NCBI GenBank assembly: GCA_034003325.1
Contig: JAVEYW010000006.1
Span: forward strand, 210,561 to 274,560
Reading direction: 5' to 3'
From: Desulfobacterales bacterium
Lineage (GTDB): Bacteria > Desulfobacterota > Desulfobacteria > Desulfobacterales > JAFDDL01
Length of the DNA: 64,000 bases
Translations under genes and position numbers: made by a program
In this document: positions 27,767 through 36,382 of the stretch, piece by piece
Layout: each line of letters opens with the position of its first letter
Numbering within the stretch: the stretch's first letter is position 1
Notes under the pieces: generated by a model
What the model was told of the DNA's origin: nothing
What the model saw: the letters and a program-made list of their open reading frames with translations, nothing else
The model's database searches: none

Positions 27767-27793
27767 TTGCATCATGGATAAAGGAGGGCCTTC

Positions 27794-29107
27794 ATGCGGC
27801 GGATTAACATCGGGTTGCTGGGGTGCGGTACGGTCGGAACGGGCGTTGCCAGAATTTTGCTGGAACGAAAGGCGCTTATCCGCGCTCGTGTCGGGGCTGA
27901 GCTGGTCCTGAAAAATATTGCGGATATCGAAGTCGATCGGGACCGGGGCCTGAATTTATCCCCCGGTGTGATGGTGGCCGATGCCTGGCCGGTCGTGGAG
28001 GACCCATCCATCGATATCATCGTGGAGATGATCGGCGGCGACCGGATTGCCCGGGAACTCATGCTGCGAGCCATCGAGAACGGCAAACATGTGGTGACCG
28101 CCAACAAAGCGCTCCTGGCCCTTCACGGAAATACGATTTTTAAGGCGGCTGCCGAAAAAGGGGTTGATCTGGCCTTTGAAGCCAGTTGCGGCGGCTGCAT
28201 GCCGATTATTAAAACCCTTCGGGAATCGCTTGTTTCAGATCGCATTCATGCCATGACCGGCATTTTAAACGGCACCTGCAACTTCATTCTTACGAAAATA
28301 TTGCAGGATAAAAGCCCGTTTGCCGATGCATTGGCCCAGGCGCAAGCCGAGGGGTACGCGGAAGCGGACCCCACCCTGGACATCGAAGGGATCGACACCG
28401 CTCACAAGCTTGCGATACTGACTGCCCTGGCCTACGGCATGGAAATTAATTTCAAGGATATTTATACGGAAGGAATTTCCAGAATAACGCCGCTCGATAT
28501 TCAGTTCGCCGATCAGTTCGGTTATAAAATCAAGCTGCTGGCCATAGGGAAGGAAAAAGACGGCAAGGTCGAGTCCCGGGTCCATCCCACCATGATTCCG
28601 GCGGACAATCTGCTTTCCCATGTGGATGGCACCTTGAACGCCTTGAGGGTATCCGGTGATGCCGTGGGGGATATCGTGCTAAACGGGCGTGGGGCGGGCA
28701 TGATGCCGACGGGCAACGCGGTGGTTGGTGATATTGTTGATATTGCCAGAAACATGATGACGGGCGCTGTCGGCAGAATCCCTCTTTTGTCTTATCAACC
28801 GGACAGTATTCGCAAGCTTCCGGTGTTGCCGATGGAAGAGATTGAAACGCAGTATTATTTCCGGTTTTCAGTACTGGATCAGCCCGGGGTGTTGGCCGCG
28901 ATTGCCGGAATCTTAGGCAAAAACCGCATCAGTCTTCGCTCGGTTCATCAAAAGGGGAGAAAGAACGAAGGCCCCGTGCCGATCGTCATGTTTACGCACA
29001 TGGCCCGCGAAAAAGATGTGAATACCGCTCTTAAAGAGATTGCGAATCTGAATGTGGTGGCCGATCAGCCGATGCTGATTCGTATCGAAGATGAGAATGG
29101 AGAGTAA
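27794..29107 (+). CDS. hom: Homoserine dehydrogenase
   Basis: A 437-residue NAD(P)-dependent enzyme reducing aspartate semialdehyde to homoserine. The N-terminal motif INIGLLGCGTVGTGVARIL binds cofactor; GILNGTCNFILTKI and YAEADPTLDIEGIDTAHKLAILTALAYG are the catalytic-domain signatures. The C-terminal ACT domain (FSVLDQPGVLAAIAGILGKNRISLRSVHQKG) is the usual feedback-inhibition site for threonine. A strong AAAGGAGGG site precedes ATG 27794. Confidence 0.97.
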   Translation: MRRINIGLLGCGTVGTGVARILLERKALIRARVGAELVLKNIADIEVDRDRGLNLSPGVMVADAWPVVEDPSIDIIVEMIGGDRIARELMLRAIENGKHVVTANKALLALHGNTIFKAAAEKGVDLAFEASCGGCMPIIKTLRESLVSDRIHAMTGILNGTCNFILTKILQDKSPFADALAQAQAEGYAEADPTLDIEGIDTAHKLAILTALAYGMEINFKDIYTEGISRITPLDIQFADQFGYKIKLLAIGKEKDGKVESRVHPTMIPADNLLSHVDGTLNALRVSGDAVGDIVLNGRGAGMMPTGNAVVGDIVDIARNMMTGAVGRIPLLSYQPDSIRKLPVLPMEEIETQYYFRFSVLDQPGVLAAIAGILGKNRISLRSVHQKGRKNEGPVPIVMFTHMAREKDVNTALKEIANLNVVADQPMLIRIEDENGE

Positions 29108-29136
29108 AGACCTTTAACTTATTAAGAGAGTTGCTT

Positions 29137-29736
29137 ATGCAAATTGTGTGTTCGGACCTTGAAGGGGTGTTTGTTCCGGAGATATGGATCAATGTGGCGG
29201 AAAAGACCGGAATTCAGGAGCTTCGGTTAACCACTCGGGATATTTCGGATTATGATGTGTTGATGCAGCGGCGCATCGAAATTCTGGCGCAAAACGGACT
29301 TAAGCTTAAAGATATTCAACAGGTTATCTCCGGCATGGATCCGCTGCCGGGGGCCAAAGCCCTTCTGGATTGGCTCAGATCCCGAATGCCGGTCATTATC
29401 GTCTCCGACACCTTTACCCAGTTTGCCAGCCCACTCATGGAAAAGCTCGGATGGCCGACGCTTTTCTGCAATACCCTCACGATCGACGATGATGGCGCCA
29501 TCGTCGGATATCAGTTACGCCAGCCGGATGGAAAGCGAAAGGTTGTGGAAGCCTTAAGACAATTAAATTACCGTATTATCGCCATGGGAGATTCTTATAA
29601 CGATATCAGCATGCTTCAAAAAGCGGATGCCGGCATCCTTTTTTGTCCGCCGGAAAATGTGATCAAAGAATATCCCGAATTGCCGGTGACCCGGAACTAT
29701 GACGAATTAAAGACCCATCTGCAGCAGGTGATGTGA
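29137..29736 (+). CDS. thrH: Bifunctional phosphoserine phosphatase / homoserine phosphotransferase
   Basis: A 199-residue HAD-family protein of the ThrH type. HAD motif I reads CSDLEGVFVPEIW, with the D-x-E pattern that separates ThrH from ordinary SerB. VSDT is motif II and GDSYNDISML motif III. In Pseudomonas ThrH can phosphorylate homoserine from phosphoserine. Placed directly after hom, it probably supplies the homoserine kinase step of threonine synthesis. ATG 29137 is preferred over TTG 29131. Confidence 0.9.
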   Translation: MQIVCSDLEGVFVPEIWINVAEKTGIQELRLTTRDISDYDVLMQRRIEILAQNGLKLKDIQQVISGMDPLPGAKALLDWLRSRMPVIIVSDTFTQFASPLMEKLGWPTLFCNTLTIDDDGAIVGYQLRQPDGKRKVVEALRQLNYRIIAMGDSYNDISMLQKADAGILFCPPENVIKEYPELPVTRNYDELKTHLQQVM

Positions 29737-29741
29737 TCCTT

Positions 29742-30170
29742 ATGTACGCACATCGAACCACCTATCGGGTTATTTACGGGGATACGGATTCAATGGGCGT
29801 GGCCTACCACGCCAACTACCTGCGATGGTTTGAGATCGGGCGAGCGGAACTGTTTCGCGCCATGGGGCTGACCTATAAGCAGATCGAGGAAAAAGGTTAT
29901 TTTCTGCCCCTTTCCGAGGTTAATTGCAAGTATCTGTCCTCAGCTAAATACGATGATGAGCTCGTGATCGAGGCAGTGCTGGACCTGTCCGTTAAAGCAG
30001 GGGTCAAATTCGACTATGTCATTTACCGGCAGGCCGGCACGGAAGTCGTTGCCAAGGGCAGCACCTTGCACGCCTTTGTGAACGGGGGCGGAAAGGTGGT
30101 GCGGCCCCCCTTGTTTTTTCGGCAGATTGTCGGAAACGGAGCAGGCGACGAGGGAGACACGACCGCATAG
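29742..30170 (+). CDS. YbgC/4-hydroxybenzoyl-CoA-type acyl-CoA thioesterase
   Basis: A 142-residue hot-dog-fold thioesterase. YGDTDSMGVAYHANYLRWFEIGRAELFR is the family motif with the catalytic Asp. A GTG at 29733 inside thrH is possible, but ATG 29742 gives the normal N-terminus. The last dozen residues are low complexity. It follows thrH by five bases and is probably co-transcribed. Confidence 0.88.
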   Translation: MYAHRTTYRVIYGDTDSMGVAYHANYLRWFEIGRAELFRAMGLTYKQIEEKGYFLPLSEVNCKYLSSAKYDDELVIEAVLDLSVKAGVKFDYVIYRQAGTEVVAKGSTLHAFVNGGGKVVRPPLFFRQIVGNGAGDEGDTTA

Positions 30171-30210
30171 TGCCATAACGCCAACGAACGCAACAAATCT
30201 AAACAACCTA

Positions 30211-30525
30211 ATGAAATTTATCTGCCCAACCTGGATTACAGAAAAACTGGACGGGTTTATAGTAACGGTTTTTGTCCAACCGCGTGCCTCCAAAAATATG
30301 GTTGCCGGTCTTCACGGGGAGGCGCTTAAGGTGAGGCTTACGGCTCCGCCCGTGGATAACGCCGCCAACAAAATGTGTGTGGAATTTCTTTCCAAGTGCC
30401 TTAAAATACCCAAATCCTCGCTTGAAATCGTTTCCGGTCAAACCGGCCGCACAAAACACATTTTCGTTCGGGCCACCGATGACAAACAGGCCCTGATGCG
30501 AAAAATTGAAGCCTTAGCGGACTAA
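30211..30525 (+). CDS. DUF167 / YggU family protein
   Basis: A 104-residue small protein of the YggU family, whose role is unknown. Signatures are VFVQPRASKNMVAGLHGEALKVRLTAPPVDNAANKMCVEFLSK and SSLEIVSGQTGRTKHI. I chose ATG 30211; the frame is open from 30127 but that part overlaps the thioesterase gene. It ends just before the tRNA promoter. Confidence 0.9.
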   Translation: MKFICPTWITEKLDGFIVTVFVQPRASKNMVAGLHGEALKVRLTAPPVDNAANKMCVEFLSKCLKIPKSSLEIVSGQTGRTKHIFVRATDDKQALMRKIEALAD

Positions 30526-30529
30526 TCGC

Positions 30530-30558
30530 TTGACACCCAACGGCTTCTGGGCTATTAA
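30530..30558 (+). promoter_or_regulatory. Promoter of the initiator tRNA gene
   Basis: TTGACA (30530-30535), 17-base spacer, TATTAA (30553-30558), placing the transcription start about 8 bases before the tRNA at 30573. Confidence 0.8.
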
Positions 30559-30572
30559 GTTCACCACATTGA

Positions 30573-30649
<77 letters not shown>

Positions 30650-30660
30650 TAATAAAATCA

Positions 30661-30691
30661 AGGGCTTATGCAATTGCTAAGCCCTTTTTTT
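30661..30691. terminator. Bidirectional terminator between tRNA-fMet and int
   Basis: AGGGCTTA (30661-30668) and TAAGCCCT (30678-30685) pair, with T residues to 30691. It serves the tRNA and overlaps the last codons of the convergent integrase gene. Confidence 0.85.
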
Positions 30692-31870
30692 GTCTCTGTA
30701 TACGGCCAGTGGGACAATATTGGTACACACATCGTCCATATTCGCTGTCTCCCCCTCCACGCTCTCTATTTTTTCGATTTCCGTCCGCGCCGTTTCTATA
30801 GACCGTAAGAAGGCGTTTCCATCGGCCCGCGTTTCCTGCGGTATCCAGGCGTAATACTTCTGAAAAATCATCTGTAGAGAAGAATGCCCCAGCATGTTTT
30901 GAACCCAGCCGACATCCTCTTTGGCCGAGATCATCATCGTTGCGAAAGTATGTCGCGTTTGTATAGGGGGTCGATATGGAATACCGACTTTTTCAAGAGC
31001 GGGGCTCCAGACCTCCTTGCGGAAGTGGTCCGGGGTCATTCGGTTGCCATCCTTTGTCAGGAAAATATGTTTGCCACCGCCAGTCAGTTTTTTTTGCTCC
31101 GCCAACGCATCAATTACTTGGGGCAAACATTTAATGTACCGCTTTGATTTTTTTGTTTTCGGAACACCGTCCTTTTTATACACAAAGGTCCTGTGAATGA
31201 AAATTTGTGGCTCCGGGTTCATATCCGCTAAATAATCCTGCCACTCCAATCCATTTAGTTCCCCTGCCCTCATCCCAGTAAAAAACGCAACACAGACATA
31301 GGGTCTGTACCAGGGATTAACGGCACCAAGAATGAGTTGGATTTCTTGGTATGACAGCGGATGGATTTCTGGAGCTTCCTCCGGGAGCCTTTTAATCTTT
31401 CGCATCACGTTACTCTCTACGATATTCTCTTGATGAGCAAAATCAAAAACGGATTTCATTGGCACCAGAATATTATTGGCTCTTTTAGATCCTACCTTCA
31501 ATAGGCTTCTGAACTTTACCACGTCGTGATAAGAGATTTCTTTTATCGGCATATCTTTGAAAACCGGTAGTATATGGCCGTTCATGGCGGACACATAGTC
31601 GGGCCATGTGGAATGTCTCACCTCCGTTTTGTGGATAATAGCCCATTGTTTTGCGACTTCGCCGAAGGTAATGAGTTCCTCTGGCAGTGTTTCGGGTCGG
31701 TCCAGTTGGCTGTATTCAATCAGATTGGACAAATATAAATCCCTTAAATCTCTGGCTACCTTAACATCAGCGGTATTCAAAGACCGTTTGAAAGTGGTAC
31801 CGTTGTGCCTTTTACGAAAGTAAAAAATACCGTCTCTGTCTTGTAAATGCCTATTTTTATTTTTTGCCAT
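30677..31870 (-). CDS. int: Tyrosine-type site-specific integrase of the island
   Basis: A 397-residue phage-type integrase. An N-terminal arm-binding domain (DGIFYFRKRHNGTTFKRSLNT) and SAM-like core-binding domain (residues about 65-155) precede the catalytic domain: Arg 201 in FTGMRAGEL, Arg 306 in QTRHTFAT, His 329 in LGHSS, and Tyr 339 or 340 as nucleophile. It lies 28 bases inside attL and reads toward it, the standard arrangement for an integrase acting on the adjacent tRNA gene. The start overlaps the end of the excisionase-like gene. Confidence 0.95.
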   Translation of the reverse strand: MAKNKNRHLQDRDGIFYFRKRHNGTTFKRSLNTADVKVARDLRDLYLSNLIEYSQLDRPETLPEELITFGEVAKQWAIIHKTEVRHSTWPDYVSAMNGHILPVFKDMPIKEISYHDVVKFRSLLKVGSKRANNILVPMKSVFDFAHQENIVESNVMRKIKRLPEEAPEIHPLSYQEIQLILGAVNPWYRPYVCVAFFTGMRAGELNGLEWQDYLADMNPEPQIFIHRTFVYKKDGVPKTKKSKRYIKCLPQVIDALAEQKKLTGGGKHIFLTKDGNRMTPDHFRKEVWSPALEKVGIPYRPPIQTRHTFATMMISAKEDVGWVQNMLGHSSLQMIFQKYYAWIPQETRADGNAFLRSIETARTEIEKIESVEGETANMDDVCTNIVPLAVYRDKKRA

Positions 31871-32151
31871 TAGCTAATCCTCCAATCATCATTTGAGGAT
31901 AGCCTCGGCTTTGCCCTTAACGCTCGTTTTTGCTTATTCTCTGTCTCCTTTCGCCAAATTGTAAATTTTTCCTGAAAGTCCTCTACCTCTTTACGATAAT
32001 ACAGAATACGGCTTGACCCAGGGGCTTTGAAAAAACTAAACAGTCCCCGTTTCCGCCAATTTTTTACTGTATTGTCCGATACCTTAAAATACGATGCCAC
32101 TTCACTTTGAGTCAACAACTCATTTTCCCATAAATCGTCCTTTCTTTCCAT
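31870..32151 (-). CDS. Excisionase-like helix-turn-helix protein
   Basis: A 93-residue basic protein. LLTQSEVASYFKVSDNTVKNWRKRGLFSFFKAPGSSRILYYRKEVEDF is a MerR/excisionase-type winged helix-turn-helix. The tail is rich in Lys and Arg. It overlaps the int start by one base and is probably its directionality factor. AGGTG lies a few bases upstream of ATG 32151. Confidence 0.85.
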   Translation of the reverse strand: MERKDDLWENELLTQSEVASYFKVSDNTVKNWRKRGLFSFFKAPGSSRILYYRKEVEDFQEKFTIWRKETENKQKRALRAKPRLSSNDDWRIS

Positions 32152-32524
32152 TTAAAACACCTCGTAATATTTTGATTGACACGCCGTTCGCTGGGTTCCC
32201 AGTGGCATCAAATTGCCTTGGCGTTGCCACGTCGCCTGTTTTGGATTTGCGACCGTGTGAAGCCGGCAGCGTTGGGCTCCGACTCCTGTTTTGGCCCGAG
32301 GTGTGTGGGCCTGAAGTTTAATGAGATTTCGCTCATGCCCCGGCGGGGGAAATTGTATTCCACCAACCGGGGCTTCAATCAGTTTTCTGAGATTGTAAAC
32401 GTTTACGATCCTATGATCGCGGTGTCGTTTCTACGATCCGCACGGTATACGAATTTCTCTACTACACTACCCATAGTCGCACCTCCTTGTTAGTTGGGGG
32501 CTTGTTTCATCCCCCAGGTTAAAA
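32152..32524. other. Non-coding region upstream of the excisionase/int operon
   Basis: 373 bases without a convincing gene; the open frame across 32176-32493 has no protein-like features. It should contain the int promoter. A 20-base palindrome at 32391-32410 is listed separately. Confidence 0.55.
32391..32410. promoter_or_regulatory. LacI/GalR-like palindrome
   Basis: GATTGTAAAC followed by GTTTACGATC: a palindrome with one mismatched pair and the central AACGTT seen in LacI/GalR-family operators. No LacI-type gene is in the window. Confidence 0.35.
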
Positions 32525-32812
32525 TTAATCCTTTTTAAGCGCACCACGAAAAAGGTTAATGCGCTCTAAAATTTCTTTAGTGTCCTTATTAGTCACTGCA
32601 ATATAAAAAATAAGCTCGGACGGGTCTTGAATTGCATTAGAAGCAGCATAGTAGACCAGTTCATCATAACTAAATTCATCTATGTCCATCGGAACATTAA
32701 CAATCACATAGGATTTATGCCATACTACAAGCGTAATATCATCCCGGCCCTCATATTTTTTCAGTATTTCCTGAGCTTCATCATCAAGGTATGCTTCCGT
32801 AAATCTTGCCAT
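32525..32812 (-). CDS. Hypothetical 95-residue protein
   Basis: I recognise no family. The protein is acidic, with predicted helices (AYLDDEAQEILKKYEGRD) and a beta-rich centre (ITLVVWHKSYVIVNVPMDIDEFSYDELVYYAA). AAAGGAG lies nine bases before ATG 32812. The codon use looks coding. It is a single gene in the left part of the island. Confidence 0.65.
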   Translation of the reverse strand: MARFTEAYLDDEAQEILKKYEGRDDITLVVWHKSYVIVNVPMDIDEFSYDELVYYAASNAIQDPSELIFYIAVTNKDTKEILERINLFRGALKKD

Positions 32813-33667
32813 ATTAAAAATCTCCTTTAAAAAATGGTTGGTTGTTTTGGGCGGGTGCTCCAGTCAGGCGGGCATAAAAAAAGCCCTGCATCCTGTAGAA
32901 ACACCTCACCCGTCAATAAAAATTTGGGTAAAGAGTTAATTTAACAGGAGCAAGGCTTATATCTATATATCTGCTTGCTCGACCTCCCTTGACACTCTAT
33001 TGTCTCTTCAAGGGCATTTCTAAATTTCTACAGTGTATAAACCGGCATCATCAATGATAGTAGTTCATCTACACTGGCGGGAAGAAACCCGACTGTCCTA
33101 CGGCGCTTTTCCATGCACCGATAATGGTTGAATAAGCAATCTGTGTGCCAAAATATTAACGCCCCGTATTGAATGGAGATGATAGATTTTCTCGGAAAAA
33201 GTGGAAGTAAATTACATAGGCGATATGAATTAAATTACCAAATTTTGAGAAAAAAAGTAAACAGTCTTCAGCCAAAAAAATCAGAAAAGCTACCAGAGGT
33301 ATTGGATAAAAATATCATAGAAACAATTTACTTATTTCTACCACCTTGAAAAGAAGTAAAATATTTTTACTTTTATTTTATTAGAGCTCGTAAACCTAAT
33401 GTAGATGCTCATTTACGGTGTCTCATAAAATTTCCAATATTCGGCTTTATGCGAAAATGTTTTGTGATAGGTCGCAATACGAAAGCAAACAACCAAGCAG
33501 AAACGGGAAAGGGTGTGCAGATGGGAACGGTGTCCAGTGCTATGATGCGGAATTGTGGCTATGGGATGAACTACAGTTTATATTATTTTAATACTACCAA
33601 GCACGAGTGGGGCTTTATCAAAACTATTTTCGGGCCGGCTCAATAGGCTTTCACCTTCGCTGCAGTT
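32813..33667. other. Long AT-rich non-coding region
   Basis: 855 bases with no gene I can support. From about 33200 to 33375 the sequence is very AT-rich and contains five copies of AGTAAA or its complement TTTACT (near 33206, 33256, 33327, 33355, 33368), on both strands. It might be an origin-like or regulatory region. A 41-65 residue open frame ending at 33646 is weak. Confidence 0.45.
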
Positions 33668-33847
33668 TCAATGATCCGACTTCCTCCCTCTCAAAAAGGC
33701 ATCCAGCGCCTCAATGATTACACCGGAAAAATCAGTCTCGTTTTCCTCTGCATACCTTTCCACCCGTTCTGCCAGACCGCAGGGGATGTCAATGGTCATG
33801 GTTTGAGTGAGATCGGAGCACTGGTCATCGAATGGAGGTTTTGTCAT
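33668..33847 (-). CDS. Ribbon-helix-helix (CopG-like) small protein
   Basis: A 59-residue protein ending in TMTIDIPCGLAERVERYAEENETDFSGVIIEALDAFLR, a ribbon-helix-helix fold as found in CopG regulators and many antitoxins. AGGAGA lies four bases before ATG 33847; a GTG start at 33898 would overlap the end of the gene upstream. It follows the PD-(D/E)XK-like gene on the same strand, so it may regulate or neutralise that protein. That link is inference. Confidence 0.75.
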   Translation of the reverse strand: MTKPPFDDQCSDLTQTMTIDIPCGLAERVERYAEENETDFSGVIIEALDAFLRGRKSDH

Positions 33848-33894
33848 GGGTCTCCTGTCTATATTTTTTGGTGAAATTGCCTTGGCCGGCTTGG

Positions 33895-34758
33895 TCACAA
33901 ATACCTTTGAGTAAGATACCGGGCATACTCTGAATGTTCCTCCGGTAGTTTATTTGCCATAGAAACAATGAGTTCCTGATAGGTGAGCGAATGGAACATT
34001 ATACCATCAGATTTCGCCACCTCTGAAAACTCGGTGATTTCATCCCGGTGCTGTTTGCCCTGATCGCCCAAGACATCATACCAGAGGTAAAGCAGGCGAA
34101 ATCCACCTATTCCAAACTGACGTTTGAGACCGAGGATATGCTTTACGAGCTGTGCCGGGTGCAAATGGGCGAACTCATTATCATCGGGGGATATGCGCTT
34201 TGAGAGCTTCAGCAAGCTGGGGATATCATTCCAGAGGTCATCAAGGTCAAAATACTGGGATTTGAGCCCGCCATGCTTATGAGCCCCATAGGCTTCAGAG
34301 AATTTGCATTCGACGGCAAACCTTTTGAATTTTGAGGATGGCTGATTATGGAACACAACGTCAATGTTTGGATGGAACCCGAATTTGTCGCTGATGGGAT
34401 ACTTCTCCTCGAAACGAATATCGAATGAAACCTGCGATCCCATCCGACAAAGCCCACATAAGGATGCCATCGCCGGAACCGCATTTATTGATTTCCAATA
34501 CTGGAACACGTTGACCCCAAGCGCTGAGGATGAGTGCACCGCCTGCATTTTACCGGGAAACTCAGTTGATCCGAGCTCTCCACCATCTCCACCCGCAAAT
34601 GATTCCCGAACCTCTGGCAAAAGTGGCTGAAACAGATTGTGCTCCAGTTTTGAAGTGTAGGCAAGACGTCCGCGAGTCCCCTTGCTTCCAACCAGGGTGA
34701 GACCGGAATTCGCAGCCCATGCAGTCTGTTTGGCTAAAATGTAGTCGTACCCGTTCAT
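33895..34758 (-). CDS. PD-(D/E)XK nuclease-like protein, PGN_0703-like
   Basis: A 287-residue protein. HPNIDVVFHNQPSSKFKRFAVECKFSEAYG gives an Asp, then E-x-K spaced as in PD-(D/E)XK nucleases. VNVFQYWKSINAVPAMASL and FRLLYLWYDVLGDQG resemble, from memory, the PGN_0703 family of putative restriction endonucleases. AAGGGGAAAA precedes ATG 34758. No methyltransferase adjoins it; the next gene downstream is a ribbon-helix-helix protein. The nuclease fold is probable, but restriction activity is a guess. Confidence 0.65.
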   Translation of the reverse strand: MNGYDYILAKQTAWAANSGLTLVGSKGTRGRLAYTSKLEHNLFQPLLPEVRESFAGGDGGELGSTEFPGKMQAVHSSSALGVNVFQYWKSINAVPAMASLCGLCRMGSQVSFDIRFEEKYPISDKFGFHPNIDVVFHNQPSSKFKRFAVECKFSEAYGAHKHGGLKSQYFDLDDLWNDIPSLLKLSKRISPDDNEFAHLHPAQLVKHILGLKRQFGIGGFRLLYLWYDVLGDQGKQHRDEITEFSEVAKSDGIMFHSLTYQELIVSMANKLPEEHSEYARYLTQRYL

Positions 34759-35196
34759 TTTTCCCCTTCCGCCGCAATGCATATATCGGTGCTAAGGCCA
34801 TTGGGATCAATCTGCCACAACTCTTTGAATTTATCGACAAGTTAACACAAAACATGAGAGGGGGAGACAGTGTGAGGCACGGTTAAAAATTATTGCAACC
34901 AATGGGATCATCCTGCTGCCGGCCAAAACATTTTTTCGATGTGCCACCAATGTGAATATTTGCCAATGCGGTGAGGCCCTTATGCCAAGTTATGAGGGGA
35001 TTTTTTGTTCAGCTGAGGCAAAGCCCTTGTGCACGGCAGAAACAAGGTCTCCACGCATCTCAGGGCGTTTGGAGCCATAGACTGAATTCGGGATGGTTAA
35101 TAGCTGTCACCAGATTTTAGAGTGCCCTCACAGTGGTGATAGTGGAGAGATATACGAAAGCCGAGTTGGCCTAAAAAAATGGCTTGCTTTCATGAA
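34759..35196. other. Non-coding region
   Basis: 438 bases between two minus-strand genes. I see only short open frames (for example a 32-codon one from 34981) with no protein character. It presumably carries the promoter of the nuclease-like gene. Confidence 0.5.
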
Positions 35197-35970
35197 CTAC
35201 TCTGGTTTTACCCATAGGACAGTTAAGACAAAACCAAAGGTTGGAGACGCAATAGAATGCTCCACAACCTCTTCCAGGCCTCGGCTTTCGACCCAAGCAT
35301 CAGCATCGACCTCCTGAGGATCTGGCTCCATTTGTTCACCGGCAAAAAAATCATAGGCCAATGTTCTTTGGTCCAAATTGTTTTCTCGTTTTATAAATCG
35401 CCACCAGGTCGGGCTCTTATAAAACCATTTAATTTGATTATGGGCTGAAAAAATTACCGCACATTGCTCAGGGCAGTGCCTGACAAATTTAATTGCCGTT
35501 GCTGTAAGAGATGCCCTGAAATCCTTGGCTATTGCCCGAATTGGATCAAAATTGACGGTTCCAACATCACATCGCAGCTCCACCAATTTTGTTGGTAATA
35601 TAAGTTCACTGGCAAAAAAATTGGCTTGGGTCTCCTGACTACTCTGATACCAACTAAACATATCCTCGTTGTTGCAAACTTTTTTGATCGATGTAAGGTG
35701 GTTCATCAAAAGATGGCCCAACTCATGAGCGATACTGAATCGTTGCCGCTCAGGAGGATCGCCACCAGGGATTCGAATAGTTGCCTTGTTTCCAAGCTTA
35801 ACAATACTTGCCGCTGCTCCTGGGACTTTTTTTTCAACAACCACAGCACCTTTGATAAATGCTATATCTCGAATGCGGATGTGTTCTGGTGAACATATGC
35901 CAAATTCGTCGATCAGGCCAGCCGCTAATCGTTCAGCCTCGATTAATTTATAGCTGATATCATTCTTCAT
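35197..35970 (-). CDS. ImmA/IrrE-family zinc metallopeptidase
   Basis: A 257-residue protein. The catalytic helix RFSIAHELGHLLMNH contains HExxH, followed by ETQANFFASELILP, whose Glu completes the zinc site. ImmA/IrrE peptidases cut a partner repressor or anti-sigma protein when triggered by DNA damage or phage. A C-terminal extension of about 110 residues is unassigned. ATG 35970 overlaps the end of the coiled-coil gene; a TTG at 36009 is less likely. It is the last gene of the sigma-like/coiled-coil/protease operon. Confidence 0.88.
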   Translation of the reverse strand: MKNDISYKLIEAERLAAGLIDEFGICSPEHIRIRDIAFIKGAVVVEKKVPGAAASIVKLGNKATIRIPGGDPPERQRFSIAHELGHLLMNHLTSIKKVCNNEDMFSWYQSSQETQANFFASELILPTKLVELRCDVGTVNFDPIRAIAKDFRASLTATAIKFVRHCPEQCAVIFSAHNQIKWFYKSPTWWRFIKRENNLDQRTLAYDFFAGEQMEPDPQEVDADAWVESRGLEEVVEHSIASPTFGFVLTVLWVKPE

Positions 35971-36382
35971 TTGATGACTCGTCAGGGAAAGATGCTTTGG
36001 ATAATTCAAGGTCCTCCAAAAGGGCTTTCATCTCTTCCATGCCCATGGTTTCTAAATCTCTGTAGGCGAAACCAGCTTCAGTTTTGGACACTTGTTTTAG
36101 TCGGTCCAAGATCTGTTCTTTGGTCCAATCCTTGAATCGATCCATAATGTCATTGCTTCGTTCTGCGAGATTAAGCCTTTTTTCTTTTGCCTTGTCCAAA
36201 ACGGATCTTTTTGCCGCCATTGAAATTTTTTCCCTGGCTATCTTTAAGCGACACAATGCGGCTTCGACATCTATACCATCGTTTGCAAGCTCATCTTTTA
36301 TCTCTTGAATGGTTTGATGCTCACTCATGCCCAAAGCATCTGTCAGGGTATCCAATATTTCCAGCTTGTTATTTATGCCCAT
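35960..36382 (-). CDS. Helical coiled-coil protein of the protease operon
   Basis: A 140-residue, almost wholly helical, charged protein (IQEIKDELANDGIDVEAALCRLKIAREKISMAAKRSVLDKAKEKRLN). No family is recognised. It overlaps the sigma-like gene by ten bases upstream and the protease gene by eleven downstream, so the three are translated together. By analogy with ImmR/ImmA and DdrO/IrrE pairs, it could be the protease's target or an anti-sigma factor; there is no direct evidence. Confidence 0.75.
   Translation of the reverse strand: MGINNKLEILDTLTDALGMSEHQTIQEIKDELANDGIDVEAALCRLKIAREKISMAAKRSVLDKAKEKRLNLAERSNDIMDRFKDWTKEQILDRLKQVSKTEAGFAYRDLETMGMEEMKALLEDLELSKASFPDESSNEE

Noticed and set aside
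32176..32493. 105-codon plus-strand frame
   Set aside because: No ribosome site, lies across the integrase promoter region, no family features.
33449..33646. 65-codon plus-strand frame
   Set aside because: No ribosome site at the first ATG and no recognisable family; AT-rich gap. A 41-codon version with a weak site is possible.
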